Shown here: piece after piece, positions 53,778-64,000 of the stretch
Numbering within the stretch: the stretch's first letter is position 1
How the letters are laid out: each line of letters begins with the position of its first letter
Assembly (NCBI GenBank): GCA_020466095.1
Contig: CM035806.1
Location: 118,632,421 to 118,696,420 of the forward strand
DNA length: 64,000 nt
Source: Chlorops oryzae
Lineage: Eukaryota; Arthropoda; Insecta; Diptera; Chloropidae
Reading direction: 5' to 3'
Program-made: the position numbers and the translations under genes
Notes under the pieces: model-generated
The model's input: the letters and a program-made list of their open reading frames with translations, nothing else
Databases searched by the model: none
Told to the model about the DNA's origin: nothing

Positions 53778-55069
53778 ACAGGTTGGCTGATAAGTCCCCG
53801 GTCTGACACATAGATGGCGTCGCTAGTATTAAATGCATATTATTTTTATATAGTGGCAACCTTCAAATGATTCGTGTCAAAATTTGACGTCTGTAAGTCA
53901 ATTAGTTTGTGAGATAGAGCGTCTTTTGTGAAGCAACTTTTGTTATTGTGAAAAAAATGGAAAAAAAGGAATTTCGTGTTTTGATAAAATACTGTTTTCT
54001 AAAGGGAAAAAATACAGTGGAAGCAAAAACTTGGCTTGATAATGAGTTTCCGGACTCTGCCCCAGGAAAATCAACAATAATTGATTGGTATGCAAAATTC
54101 AAGCGTGGTGAAATGAGCACGGAGGACGGTGAACGCAGTGGACGCCCGAAAGAGGTGGTTACCGACGAAAAAATCAAAAAAATTCACAAAATGATTTTGA
54201 ATGACCGTAAAATGAAGTTGATCGAGATAGCAGAGGCCTTAAAGATATCAAAGGAACGTGTTGGTCATATCATTCATCAATATTTGGATATAAAAAAGCT
54301 CTGTGCAAAATGGGTGCCGCGCGAGCTCACATTTGACCAAAAACAACAACGTGTTGATGATTCTGAGCGGTGTTTGCAGCTGTTAACTCGCAATACACCC
54401 GAGTTTTTGCGTCGATATGTGACAATGGATGAAACATGGCTCTATCACTACACTCCTGAGTCCAATCGACAGTCGGCTGAGTGGACAGCGATCGGTGAGC
54501 CGTCTCCGAAGCGTGGAAAGACTTAAAAGTCCGCTGGCAAAGTAATGGCCTCTGTTTTTTGGGATGGGCATGGAATAATTTTTATCGATTATCTTGAGAA
54601 GGGAAAACCCATCAACAGTGACTATTATATGTCGTTATTGGAGCGTTAGAAGGTCGAAATCGCGGCAAAACGGCCCCATATGAAGAAGAAAAAAGTGTTG
54701 TTCCACCAAGACAACGCACCGTGCCACAAGTCATTGAGAACGATGGCAAAAATTCATGAATTAGGCTTCGAATTGCTTCCCCACCCACCGTATTCTCCAG
54801 ATCTGGCCCCAGCGACTTTTTCTTGTTCTCAGACCTCAAAAGGATGCTCGCAGGGAAAAAATTTGGCTGCAATGAAGAGGTGATCGCCGAAACTGAGGCC
54901 TATTTTGAGGCAAAACCGAAGGAGTACTACCAAAATGGTATCAAAAAATTGGAAGGTCGTTATAATCGTTGTATCGCTCTTGAAGGGAACTATGTTGAAT
55001 AATAAAAACGAATTTTGACAAAAAAATGTGTTTTTCTTTGTTAGACCGGGGACTTATCAGCCAACCTGT
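53778..55069 (+). mobile_element. mariner, copy 3
   Basis: 1292 bp with TIRs starting ACAGGTTGGCTGATAAGTCC and TA duplications (53776-53777, 55070-55071). Nearly identical to copy 1 in opposite orientation. Confidence 0.95.
53957..55002 (+). pseudogene. mariner transposase, copy 3 (broken)
   Basis: The gene starts at the ATG at 53957 (or in-frame 53948 upstream). It reads well to codon 192, where CAA has become TAA (54524-54526). A second stop (TAG, about 54646) and a 1-base deletion of C near 54807 follow, compared with copy 1. TMDETW and HQDNAPCH are retained; the third catalytic segment lies just before the shift. Inactive. Confidence 0.92.
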
Positions 55070-55134
55070 TAACAGTCTTATTATAACAGTATTTTCGGTA
55101 TAAAAAAAAAAAAACGGTATAATGCTGGTAACCA

Positions 55135-55225
55135 CGCTTTTGAATCCACCGGCTGTGGGATTTGAACACCGAACCTCTTGATTTATAGTCATATTTCTCG
55201 TCTGCTTACCCATTACGCCGTCTTC
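55135..55225 (-). tRNA. tRNA-like module (pseudogene), T5
   Basis: On the minus strand, box A-like GGCGTAATGG (55210-55219) and box B GTTCAAATCCC (55157-55167). The 43-bp interval is within tRNA range. Acceptor pairing is not evident. Confidence 0.5.
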
Positions 55226-55312
55226 GCCGAATTGAAATGAATGACTTTTTTTCGTTTATAAGTTTAGCTTGATTCTATATTTACGTCGAATGCCTTGCGA
55301 TTTGCAAACAAA

Positions 55313-56384
55313 CCCAATAAACACAAAAACGATAACGAGTTCGAATCGAATTCGTAGAGCGCGAATCGCATCTAACGAATTCGAATTCGCGGAAGGCAAT
55401 TTTCGCGATATCGCGCTTTTATCGTATTTTGCGTTCGATTCGAATTCGATTCGAAGAGTAATAGCGATAAGAATTCGAACCGTTTGCAACGATTTTTTAT
55501 CGTGGAATTTATAAAATGCGAGCTCGCTTTTTTATCGTGAAATTTAAAAGAGTCTTGCCGACTACGGCACCCTGAAAGAGATTTTGAAGTTTTGGTGATA
55601 TTTTGAAACGTCTCCGAAGGCTCCCTGAAAAATGGCCCAATGCAAAATGGCCCCAAACTGAATATGAAAAAAGGCCCCAAAATTTTGTATTGAAAACAAC
55701 AGCACGAATTTTAGGGCGATTTTTTTTGGAGTCATTTTGCATTTTTCAAAATTAATGTTACATTTGGGGCCTTGTTTCATTTTTTGATTTGGGGTAATTT
55801 TTCATAATGCAAAATGACCCCAAATGTTGGGGCCTTTTTTCATTTTTCAACGTGGGGCAATAATGCATTATGCAAAATTACCCCAAAACTGGGGCTTTTT
55901 TCATTTTTAATTTTTTAAATTCCATAACGGCCGTTTTATTTTCTAGTTTGGGGTCATTTTTCATTTCGATTAAAATCACCTCTTTTTGTTTTTGGGGCCT
56001 TTTTCATTTCATTTTGGGGTCAAATTTCATTTTTGATTTGGGGTAATTTTTCATAATGCAAAATGACCCCACATTTTGGGGCCTTTTTCAATTTTCAGTT
56101 TGGGGCCATTTTGAATTGGGGCCATTTTTCAGAGAGCCCTCAAGGACTTTTCAAAATAGAAAACTAAAAAGTCGTCCCTACAGTGTTTTTAGATGCCACC
56201 TATCGAAAAATCAACAAAACTTCAAAATCCCTTTCAGGGTGCCGTAGTCGGCAAGACTCTTATAAATTCCACGATAAAAAAGCGAGCTCGTTGCAAACAA
56301 TTCGAATTCGTTTAATGCGATTCGCGCTCTACGAATTCGAATCGAATTAGATTCGAACTCGTTATCGTTTTTGTGTTTATTGGG
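55313..56384. mobile_element. CCCAATAAACA element with long TIRs and GAATCGAATTC arrays
   Basis: The ends CCCAATAAACACAAAAACGA and inverse begin arms of over 200 bp. The arms hold TTCGAATCGAATTC motifs, a CGATAAAAAAGCGAGCTCG segment and the GTGCCGTAGTCGGCAAGAC segment. The centre (55620-56130) is a degenerate minisatellite of GGGGCCATTTTTCAT/ATGAAAAATGACCCC. No coding capacity. Confidence 0.88.
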
Positions 56385-57235
56385 ATGTTCTGAAAAATCA
56401 AATGTTTTTGAAATATGGTATGACGTTATTGAAGTAAATTAGCGATATATTTATGCATTTAAATAAAATATTTAAAAGCATACTTTCAGGAAGAATTGGG
56501 GTTTTTTTGGAATATTAAACGGTTATAGTTCCCTAATGCGTAATTTTAGCACAACAGTGTTTTCGGAAAAATTGCTTGGCATATCTCAAAGTACATTTTG
56601 ATGTTAATTTGGAACTTTAAACTTCAACTCATACGTCGATAGGGACCGAAGAGTGGACAAAAGAATTTAAAATAATTTTCAAATTTTAGTAAAAAATAGT
56701 TATGTTGGAAATATCGATATACTTCCTGAGGAGAAGTTTGATGATATTTTAAGGGTTTTATTTTTTGATATAAGGGTGGTACATTAGGATGGTAGGCACT
56801 GAGATCTAGAGGGTAAGTACTAGAACGGTACGTCTGGGTTCAATGACTTCTATAGAGGCCATATTGGTATCTTCGCGACAAAAACATTGATGTACCAAAC
56901 TTTAAAATCCAACAGTAAACACCAGAGTTATGAAGAAATATACCAATGCGCGACTTCTACGTTCGATAGAAAAAAAATTTTTTTCTTTTCGTAATTGTCT
57001 TGCAAAAATGCGTCATATTCGCTGGTATGCGGCGCACTTTTTTTTTCTTCCATATAAGGTGGTACGGTCTAATGTACACACAGGCTATACGTACATATGT
57101 TTATACATACATATAGAATATACACAGAACGTGCATGAGCCTAGATTGAGTATCGATTTCCGAAATTTCTCCAGATGGATTTAAAACTGCACAGGTTCGG
57201 ATCATGCTGCCTCTTAAAGGGCTCCGTTATACTCC
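56385..57235. other. gene-free interval
   Basis: No supported gene, RNA or repeat. Confidence 0.4.
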
Positions 57236-57607
57236 AGAGTCAGACATTCCTAAAACATGTTCCGGAATATTTAGTTCGTAGGGAAGAGACGTGAGAGGCA
57301 AAGAAACTTTGCCTTGCCTTTTGCGTCTATTGACTACGAACTTTTATTTGCCCAAGTAATATAATTACATGTATCTTATTTCTATTTCCTTCTTACCATT
57401 TATTTCTTATAGTTTTTCCTTGCATGTCTGGCATTTTTCAAAGATTTTAACTACTTTCCCTATAGGGTATACATTGATTCTTTTTAAGAAAAATTTACCT
57501 TACTGTGGTTATGGTTACATACAATTTCCCCTCCAAGAGCTAGAGGGAGGTTTGGTCTTTACTACGAACTGAATGATCTGGAACATGTTGTAGGTATGTC
57601 TGACTCT
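57236..57607. mobile_element. 372-bp inverted-repeat element
   Basis: Arms of about 45 bp: AGAGTCAGACATTCCTA…ACATGTTCC…TTTAGTTCGTAG on the left, and the inverse with a few changes on the right. Target duplication unclear. Non-coding. Confidence 0.75.
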
Positions 57608-58684
57608 CGAGATAGCCCTCTTCCTCTTTGCTTTTGACAAAGGCCGTGTTCAGACCGAGCCATTAGAGTGCAATAGAAATGGTGTTATTAATTTTGAAAT
57701 TGTTTACAAATTTTAAACGGGAAATTCCATTCGCATTTTTCTCTTAGATATTCTTTTCGTTCCATAAAGCGAGGAAAGTCAGTAAAGCGTGATTGCCATG
57801 GGTGAGAGCTTTTTTGAACGGACCAGAGTTGGAGTACAATAACCTACCCAAAACCACACATCTACCAATGGCGAACTTCTTTCAGTGTAACTTTTCACGG
57901 TAATGCGCATGAACCTTACAGAATTTCGAATGTGTACATTTCTTACTTTGAAGGAATATAACGGTACAGTGTGATATAATCAATAGGCACATCGTATATG
58001 CAGGTTTTTTCTTCTTTTGGGGTGAAAAATAAAAATGAATCGTTAATTTGATTGAATTTGTCAGCAATTTCAGGGAGCGAGATAACGAGAGATCGGGAGA
58101 AAGGGGGGGAGAGAGAGATGAAGAGACTGAGAGAGAGAGAGAGAGAGAGAGAGAGGGTTGAGTAGAAACCGTTCGAAAGGATACGAAATCCTGTCGCCTT
58201 TGTAACCTCACACAAGCAGTATCGATTTTCTTTTGTTGCCATTGCACGTAGTAGTGGCACTGTGCCAACGACCTAACCGAGACCACTGTCGGTTAAGGGT
58301 AGTTGGTAGTTGGGATTGAATGTGAAGGCTTCCCTTTACATTAAAACGCATTTTCAAATCCGGTTTCGTATTCTAAGTTTCAATGAAGAATTCTTAACAA
58401 ATTGCCAATGAATGTCATCATAGTAGACCTGTGAACCTTCGGGTTGTACTGTAACTTGATATACCTATATTTTTGATATATTTTTTATGACGATGATCTG
58501 AAATAGTCCTGAGTTTTACAACATAACGAATGTTCTTTGATCACTCTCACTATCTCATTTGCTCGCTGGGTCTCTTCCCTCCTCCTTCAAAAACCCACAC
58601 TCCCTCCAACCATTATCGCTTCAGTCCTCACAACATCCCTTAGATACATTCTGGAAACCCTTACAGCTTAATGTAAACAATCTA
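57608..58684. other. gene-free interval with a GA microsatellite
   Basis: A (GA)n-rich tract lies at 58088-58155. The overlapping minus-strand frames across it are low-complexity by-products. Confidence 0.5.
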
Positions 58685-58843
58685 CAGTGTACTCTCCCCT
58701 TGCGGTCACTTCTCTTAAACGGACACCTTTTGGAAACGCTCTATTGTTACTGCTTCTCTAATAGTTTCCTCTTAAGCGGATATCTCTGTTAAGCGGACAC
58801 ATTTTTCGGTCCCATAGGTGTCCACTTAAGAGAGAGCACACTG
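58685..58843. mobile_element. pogo-like MITE
   Basis: The ends are CAGTGTACTCTCC and AGAGAGCACACTG, flanked by TA. TTAAGCGGATATCTCTGTTA-type arms match the copy at 23301-23475. Confidence 0.75.
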
Positions 58844-58845
58844 TA

Positions 58846-59545
58846 TATGAGCATATCAAAGCCAGAAGATATCAGCTGGCATCTTTTATCTAACAACGGA
58901 CAGTGACAATGACGGACGTTCGTACGTTTCGCGTCTCGGATTGACTAATACCACAGATTAAGACAGTTTCTTATTCTATGCTAATACCCAAGAAATTTTA
59001 AGTACCATTGCATCGAATTCTCATATAAGTACAATATGTACATATAAAAGTGCTTACTGTGGTAAGAGCTTTTTGAAAAGTATAAGTACATAGGTATATG
59101 TATTCCACCATAATTGTCTATGTTTGTTTTCGAATGAAAAGATTTCACCAGTGCACTTAATGCTGCCAACCTATCCATCGTAGTAGGCAGCTTTGAACAC
59201 TCGAATGGCTCAAAGGTCGCAACCACGACAAAAATCAGTGAATACCGAACGAAAAAGTTGCACAATATTGCTCCAGCTTTTGCGCTGGGTCTTGTCATGG
59301 ACTCTTCGAATCTTTGAATCGAGCAAAAAAAAAAAAATAAATAAATAAGAATATAAAACCAAAAAGAAAAAAAAACGGAGAACAACGAGACCAGCCAACC
59401 GAGCGATGGCCAGAGAGCGACACCGTCCATCGGACGTGTGAAGGAATGAGTTAAAAAAAGCGGAAGATTTCAAAAAACAAAAAAAAAACTTTTCAAGTCT
59501 ACCCAGCGACGCACTGCTTAATGGGTTGCGCCGACATAATGTATT
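58846..59545. other. gene-free interval
   Basis: A-rich tracts near 59325-59375 and 59450-59485. The 149-codon minus-strand frame at 58981-59430 is rich in F, L and Y from these tracts and has no recognisable domain. Confidence 0.4.
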
Positions 59546-59553
59546 ACCGAAAG

Positions 59554-60326
59554 TAGGGATGTGCCGGATATCCGGTAACTATCCGGTATCCGGCGTATCC
59601 GGCTGGTTTTTAGATATCCGGCAAGCCCACCGGATATCACTACTATCCGGCCGGATACCGATACATACCGCAGACTTTGATTTGTCCATCTTTGAGTTTT
59701 GCTTTTTGTTGAATGTGCAAAATAAATCAGAACAGCTGATTAAGCTAGAGCTCAAAAGCAATCGATATTATCATCGATGGTATCGTTGTTTTTAAATTTC
59801 TTTTAATAGATATTGATCGAAATAAATTAAGTCAAATTAACTTAAATTAAATCCTAACAAACTTAGTAGCTTATGGAAAAGGATAGACGGTCGTAGTATG
59901 AACTTCGATAATGCTTAAAATTGAAATACATCGATGTTAGTTAGATACTTACAATCAGATTGATGTTTTTTTAATTTTAAGCATTATCCAAGTTTTTATT
60001 GCGATTGTCTATTTTTTTACCATAGACTAGATTTGGTTATTATTTTTTGTGATAAATAATTAATTTAGTTTAATGAAATTTAAAAGCATCGATAATATCA
60101 ATGGTGGAATCGAATGTTTTCCAGCTCTATATTATACCAATGAACGGCGTTGCCAGAAAATCATTTATTTCGGACAATCTGTTCAATCGTGGCCAGCGAA
60201 AGTGCAATTTCATACAGAGAAAAAAATTTTAGATATCCGGCCGGATATTATGTATCCGGCTACATATTTTTTACCGGATATCCGATATCCGGATATCCGG
60301 CAAATTCACTATCCGGCACATCCCTA
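59554..60326. mobile_element. hAT-type element with ATCCGG arrays
   Basis: The ends are TAGGGATGTGCCGGATA and its inverse, flanked by perfect 8-bp ACCGAAAG duplications (59546-59553, 60327-60334). About eight ATCCGG/CCGGAT motifs lie inside each end. The centre carries ATCGAT-rich sequence related to 16935-17036. Confidence 0.93.
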
Positions 60327-60411
60327 ACCGAAAGCATACTTGTAATAGATTATCCTTGCTAATATTGTCTGCAATATTTTATAAAATATTGTATTTCCTG
60401 CCTTTTAATCA

Positions 60412-60485
60412 GAGGTAGCGATGGTGCAGTGGAAAGTGTCTGAGCTAGCAGTCGGAAGGCCCGTGCTCGAACCTCCGGGCAGGCA
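60412..60485 (+). tRNA. tRNA-like module (pseudogene), T6
   Basis: Box A TGGTGCAGTGG (60422-60432) and a weak box B (GTGCTCGAACC, 60463-60473). It is followed by an A-rich tail. It faces T7. Confidence 0.5.
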
Positions 60486-60647
60486 AGAAAAAGTGGAAAG
60501 TTGAAGTTCACAAAAATGTGCTCCAATAGATAAAAATAAGAGATTAATAATAGAAATTAAAAGGACTTTCGTGGCAAAATTCCTAGGAGTTGGATTTGGA
60601 AGCCTTATTTTTTAATAAAAAAAATTAAAAATAAAAAAATGTGCCAC

Positions 60648-60722
60648 CTACCAGAGTGGGACTCGAACCCAAACACTTCGGACTCTTGGCCACGCACTCT
60701 TTCCACTGAGCCACACCAGGTC
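60648..60722 (-). tRNA. tRNA-like module (pseudogene), T7
   Basis: On the minus strand, consensus box A TGGCTCAGTGG (60703-60713) and consensus box B GGTTCGAGTCCC (60658-60669). This is the best tRNA-like match in the window, but the acceptor stem pairs only partly, so it is probably a tRNA-derived repeat. Confidence 0.6.
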
Positions 60723-61390
60723 TAGCTGCGAACTTTTCTATTGAGGTACTAAAGCACTATAATGTAGCAAACGCTCGACAAGTATTCGGCAGCGGAATAC
60801 TTTTTTGGTTACAAGTAAATAAGTTCGTAAAGGGAGCTGATTACAAAGCGGCCAAGCTATGTAAAAGTAATGAAGCTTGTAATCGATTCTTTCTGGCATA
60901 CTTACTGCTAAGTATTAGAGAAGTATTGGATTCCGTAACGTTCATTTGCGCCGCTTGGTAGTTGCCAGTTGCGAGAGTGATTTTCCGTCATCACTCAATG
61001 TTAATTTTCTACAGAGAAATGCATTGACAGGGGTATAAAGAAACACTAGGACTGGGGACTTTTGGAACTAGTAAAACGCTACAGTTACATCGCTCGCATT
61101 TCCTGGAGGGCATACACTTTATAAGATTCAGACAAAAAAAGCTATCGCTTATATATTTTTAGAAACAATGGCAAACAAAGATGAATCCTTGAATCTACTC
61201 AAATCTATACACAGAAACTGGCGGCTATACACACGTCACAACGCACAAATCGCACACTATCACTAAACCAGCACAATTCAAAATTTTTTCATGTTCGCCC
61301 ACATTTTACTGCAAGATCAAGGAACACTTGGAACATGAACAATGATATTTATTGATTCCGCAGTTAATTAAGAATACATAATATAAATTT
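60723..61390. other. gene-free interval with one dispersed repeat
   Basis: The stretch 60985-61112 is a diverged relative of 21495-21620. Nothing else is supported. Confidence 0.45.
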
Positions 61391-62195
61391 AAACAAGTAA
61401 GAAAGCTAAAGTCGGTCAAGCCCGACTTTGAAATACCCAGCGTTCCGACATTATTGGCGCTCTATGTTACGAAAAATCTCCATTTCTGAGCGTGGCAGTG
61501 GGCGAGCCACATAAACTATTTTCCTACACCCTCCATCCACCTTGGTCAACTTATGTTGCGAATTTAAAGCGTCTACGCCTATTAATTCGGAAGTTACGAA
61601 AAATCTGCATTTGTGGGCGTGGCAGGGGGCGGGCCATATATATTTTTGACCTACACCTTTCATTCGCCTTGGTCAACCTGTGTTGCGAATTTGAAGCTTC
61701 TACGCCTTTTACTTCACAAGTTACGATAAACCCTTATTTGTTGACGTGGCTCGAGGAGGGCGACGTCCATTTTTTGCCAGGATATGTCATTTTTTGTAGT
61801 TTACCAGCACACCAAATATCAATGAAATGTGGTGAGTGGTTCGCAAGTTAGAAGTATTTTACTGAAAACACATTATATTCGTTTGTGGGCGTGGCAGTGG
61901 GCGGATGTCTCTCATTTTTACTTAGGATCATACTCGGATCCCGATATACCTGTGTGCCAAATTTCGACTTGATTGGTCAAGCCGTTTCGGAGGAGATCTA
62001 ACCACGGACGGACGGACAGACAGACAGACGGACAGACAGACGGGCGGACGGACGGACGGACAGACGGACATGTCTAAATCGATTCAGTTTTTGATCCTGA
62101 TCATTTCTATATATATATGTCTATATCTCCGGAGCTTAGTTCTCCCTGTTACAAGATTCGCACAAAACTAATATACCCCGCTTACGCTGGGTATA
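61391..62195 (+). repeat. GGGTATA-family dispersed repeat
   Basis: It starts AAACAAGTAAGAAAGCTAAAG, has two tandem about 125-bp blocks around GGCGTGGCAG (61480-61740), a GGACGGACAGAC microsatellite (about 62005-62068), and ends ACGCTGGGTATAAAAAG. The open frames here are chance. Confidence 0.8.
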
Positions 62196-63098
62196 AAAAG
62201 AAATTGATTTTACAGGCGCCGAGAGTTATATGCTGTTTGCTCGAGAAATACAAAATTTTGAGCTGTGACGATTTAGTGATTAGCGTGCGAAATGATCACC
62301 TGATGCATTAAGGCTGAATATATCCCTGGAGAAATGAGGCGGTCAATTTCCTAAGAAGGACCGGCCTTTGACCGGTCCAAACCCTACCGGTTAAATTATG
62401 GCAGATCGCTCCATCGAATTCGGCTAGCCGGCAGTCGGTAATAAACGGGTTGGTTTAAGGTTAGCCTGTAAAAGGCAATTTCATCAACTTAGAAAAAATA
62501 TTATTTTATCTTTGACAAAGCAGTGAAAAATATATTAAGTTACCTTTTTGCTCTACTTATATTTTTAAAGAAACTGCTGTTGTGAAAAAAAAAAATTGAA
62601 AATGAAAACAAATTGTTCAAATAAATAAGAAATATTTAGGAAATTGTTTTTTAAATCCTAATTTGACTAGCTTAAAACCAGACAAAATTATGACAATTGA
62701 CCCAAAAAGAACTGACCTACCCTACCCTACGGCCAGCCGTTTTTCGGACTAGTCCCTCTCCAATGCCAGGCCCATGTTAAAAAGGTCAGTTGAATACATT
62801 ACAAGTGGAATTAGGAAGGGACTAGTAGTGGTAGCATGAGGGACTGACCGAAGGCTACACTTGGGTCAGTCTATATTTCTGCAGGGCAGGAATAAATTTA
62901 AAAAATTCTTGTGCACGGAATTATGAAACAGCACTGGTGGCGATGACAAAGGGCAAACAAAATCTTGCTTGTAAATTTATTTTTTCTTTAAATTTTTTTA
63001 GAATTTTTCGAATGTTACTGATACGTTCGTACTTCCCGAGTAGTCCAGATGTGAAAGAGGCTGGTAAACGGTACAAAAAATATAAATTCTTTATTTAA
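62196..63098. other. gene-free interval
   Basis: Short inverted motifs such as GGGACTAGT/ACTAGTCCC (62748-62835) hint at a small MITE ending GCAGGGCAGG at about 62880, but boundaries are not clear. Confidence 0.35.
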
Positions 63099-63365
63099 GC
63101 AGGAACCATATATTATATAACTATATATGTCACTCAGGAGCCGTTTCTATTTTGGCTCTTATCAACACGGTCTTGGGTACCCACCACGGTCTTGGGTACC
63201 CACCAAAATGAGCATTTTTCACTTAGGTACTCACCAAAAGTATTTCTCTCTCGCTCTTTTTTTGTCTGTCGAGTAACATCTCTTTCTAACTGGCGCGAAA
63301 TGTCCCGCCCGAAATCTATGAGAGTGACATATAATATATAGTAATATATGGCAGGAACCATACAA
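63099..63365. repeat. inverted repeat with a tandem 20-bp duplication
   Basis: AGGAACCATATATTATATA… at the left end is inverted near 63326-63362 (…ATATGGCAGGAACCATAC). Inside, CACGGTCTTGGGTACCCAC occurs twice in tandem (63167-63206). Confidence 0.6.
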
Positions 63366-63732
63366 TACAATACTGCTTTAACTGTAAGTACTGTGCTATT
63401 TTAAGCACTGCGAGAGGTTCGAAAAACATTTATTGCATAGAAACTACAGCTGATCGGTGAAACTTTTTTTAAGATTCATAAAAAGAGATATTGAGTGCAA
63501 TTTATTAAAAATAAATGAAAAAAATTTGTTATGCAGAAGAGCTGCAAATTTTGATATGTATTTTTTAAAGCTTCGTAGAAAGCAGGAAAAAAATTTGTTG
63601 TTGTTTTTGTAATTTTATTTTCAAAAAAAAACCTTCTCCCAACTTGGATGCAAAATTATATTTAGTTGCATCAAACACTTTCCACGCAACAACAGTTTTA
63701 AAATATAGATATTTACATTTTTAATAGAAAAA

Positions 63733-64000
63733 CAAGTAAAGAAGTTTACATCGGCAAAGCCGATTGCACACATACCTTTTCCTCAGCCTGAAATATGTTA
63801 AAACATTACCTTAACAAAAATTCCTGCCGTTTTTGTTGTTCTAGATTGGATATCTATTTATACCTTATCTGTTCTTCGATTTAGCTTCTAAAACTCGAGA
63901 TTATTATTAAGCACAAAATTTTCGCGGATGGTGAGCATGGTCAAGTTTTAACCGTTAGAGGACATTTTGTCTAGCAGCGAAATACTCAATTCAAAATAGT
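63733..64000 (+). repeat. start of another GGGTATA-family repeat
   Basis: AACAAGTAAAGAAGTTTACATCGGCAAAGCCGATTG resembles the start of the copies at 46338 and 61391. It runs off the window. Confidence 0.5.

Noticed and set aside
57882..58286. 134-codon minus-strand ORF
   Set aside because: Created by the GA microsatellite (Ser/Leu repeats); no other support.
58981..59430. 149-codon minus-strand ORF
   Set aside because: Aromatic-rich low-complexity frame over A tracts with no recognisable domain or neighbours.
60648..60722. True tRNA gene
   Set aside because: Box A and box B are good, but the acceptor arms pair poorly and no clear anticodon arm was found.

Overview
The window reads as repeat-packed, AT-rich DNA of a higher fly (Diptera: Brachycera, possibly an acalyptrate). 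This rests on the element mix (BEL/Pao and gypsy-like LTR elements, mariner, Tc1, hAT, CACTA-like and Penelope-like elements), on a 59-nt intron, and on the dispersed family with GGGTATA ends and GGACAGAC microsatellites seen in fly genomes. I found no convincing host gene. Almost every supportable coding region belongs to a mobile element. The species is not determinable by eye.

Layout. 1-2.1 kb: 5' part of a minus-strand LTR retroelement (LTR end, tRNA-Lys-like primer site, and a Gag ORF carrying an N-terminal RING-H2 finger). 3.08-11.52 kb: a complete BEL/Pao element with two LTRs, a 5-bp target duplication, tRNA-Tyr primer site, polypurine tract, gag-pol split by one frameshift, and a second, foreign gag-protease piece between pol and the 3' LTR. 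12.2-19.0 kb: hAT-type element with GCTGATTT arrays, Penelope-like 3' fragment, a 230-bp palindrome, a broken BED/hAT transposase, and two inverted-repeat elements. 19.6-23 kb: a 1380-bp element with 8-bp target duplication and a TA-flanked element holding two tRNA-like modules. 23-27 kb: a Pao-type gag fragment cut by a hAT element (itself cut by a pogo-like MITE), a mariner and further MITEs. 29.2-33.4 kb: a CACTA/EnSpm-like element with satellite arrays near both ends, a broken transposase and an intact-looking two-exon second gene. 34-39 kb: truncated mariner at an assembly gap and a 2-kb long-TIR element. 39.5-44.7 kb: a 22-bp hotspot hit by three elements, one of which contains an apparently intact Tc1-like transposon; two copies form a 2.8-kb palindrome. 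45-51 kb: nested elements inside a 5.2-kb hAT-type element. 53-64 kb: a dead mariner, an element with TTCGAATCGAATTC arrays, another hAT-type element, tRNA-like modules and GGGTATA repeats.

The strongest common theme is that many non-autonomous elements with perfect 8-bp target duplications share one plan: short TIRs followed by clustered copies of a short motif that differs from family to family (GCTGATTT, TATCGAT, TATTCGG, GCCGAAG, ATCCGG, CTACCG). Element ends were read by eye from inverted repeats and target duplications. Family names rest on motif recognition, not on database searches.
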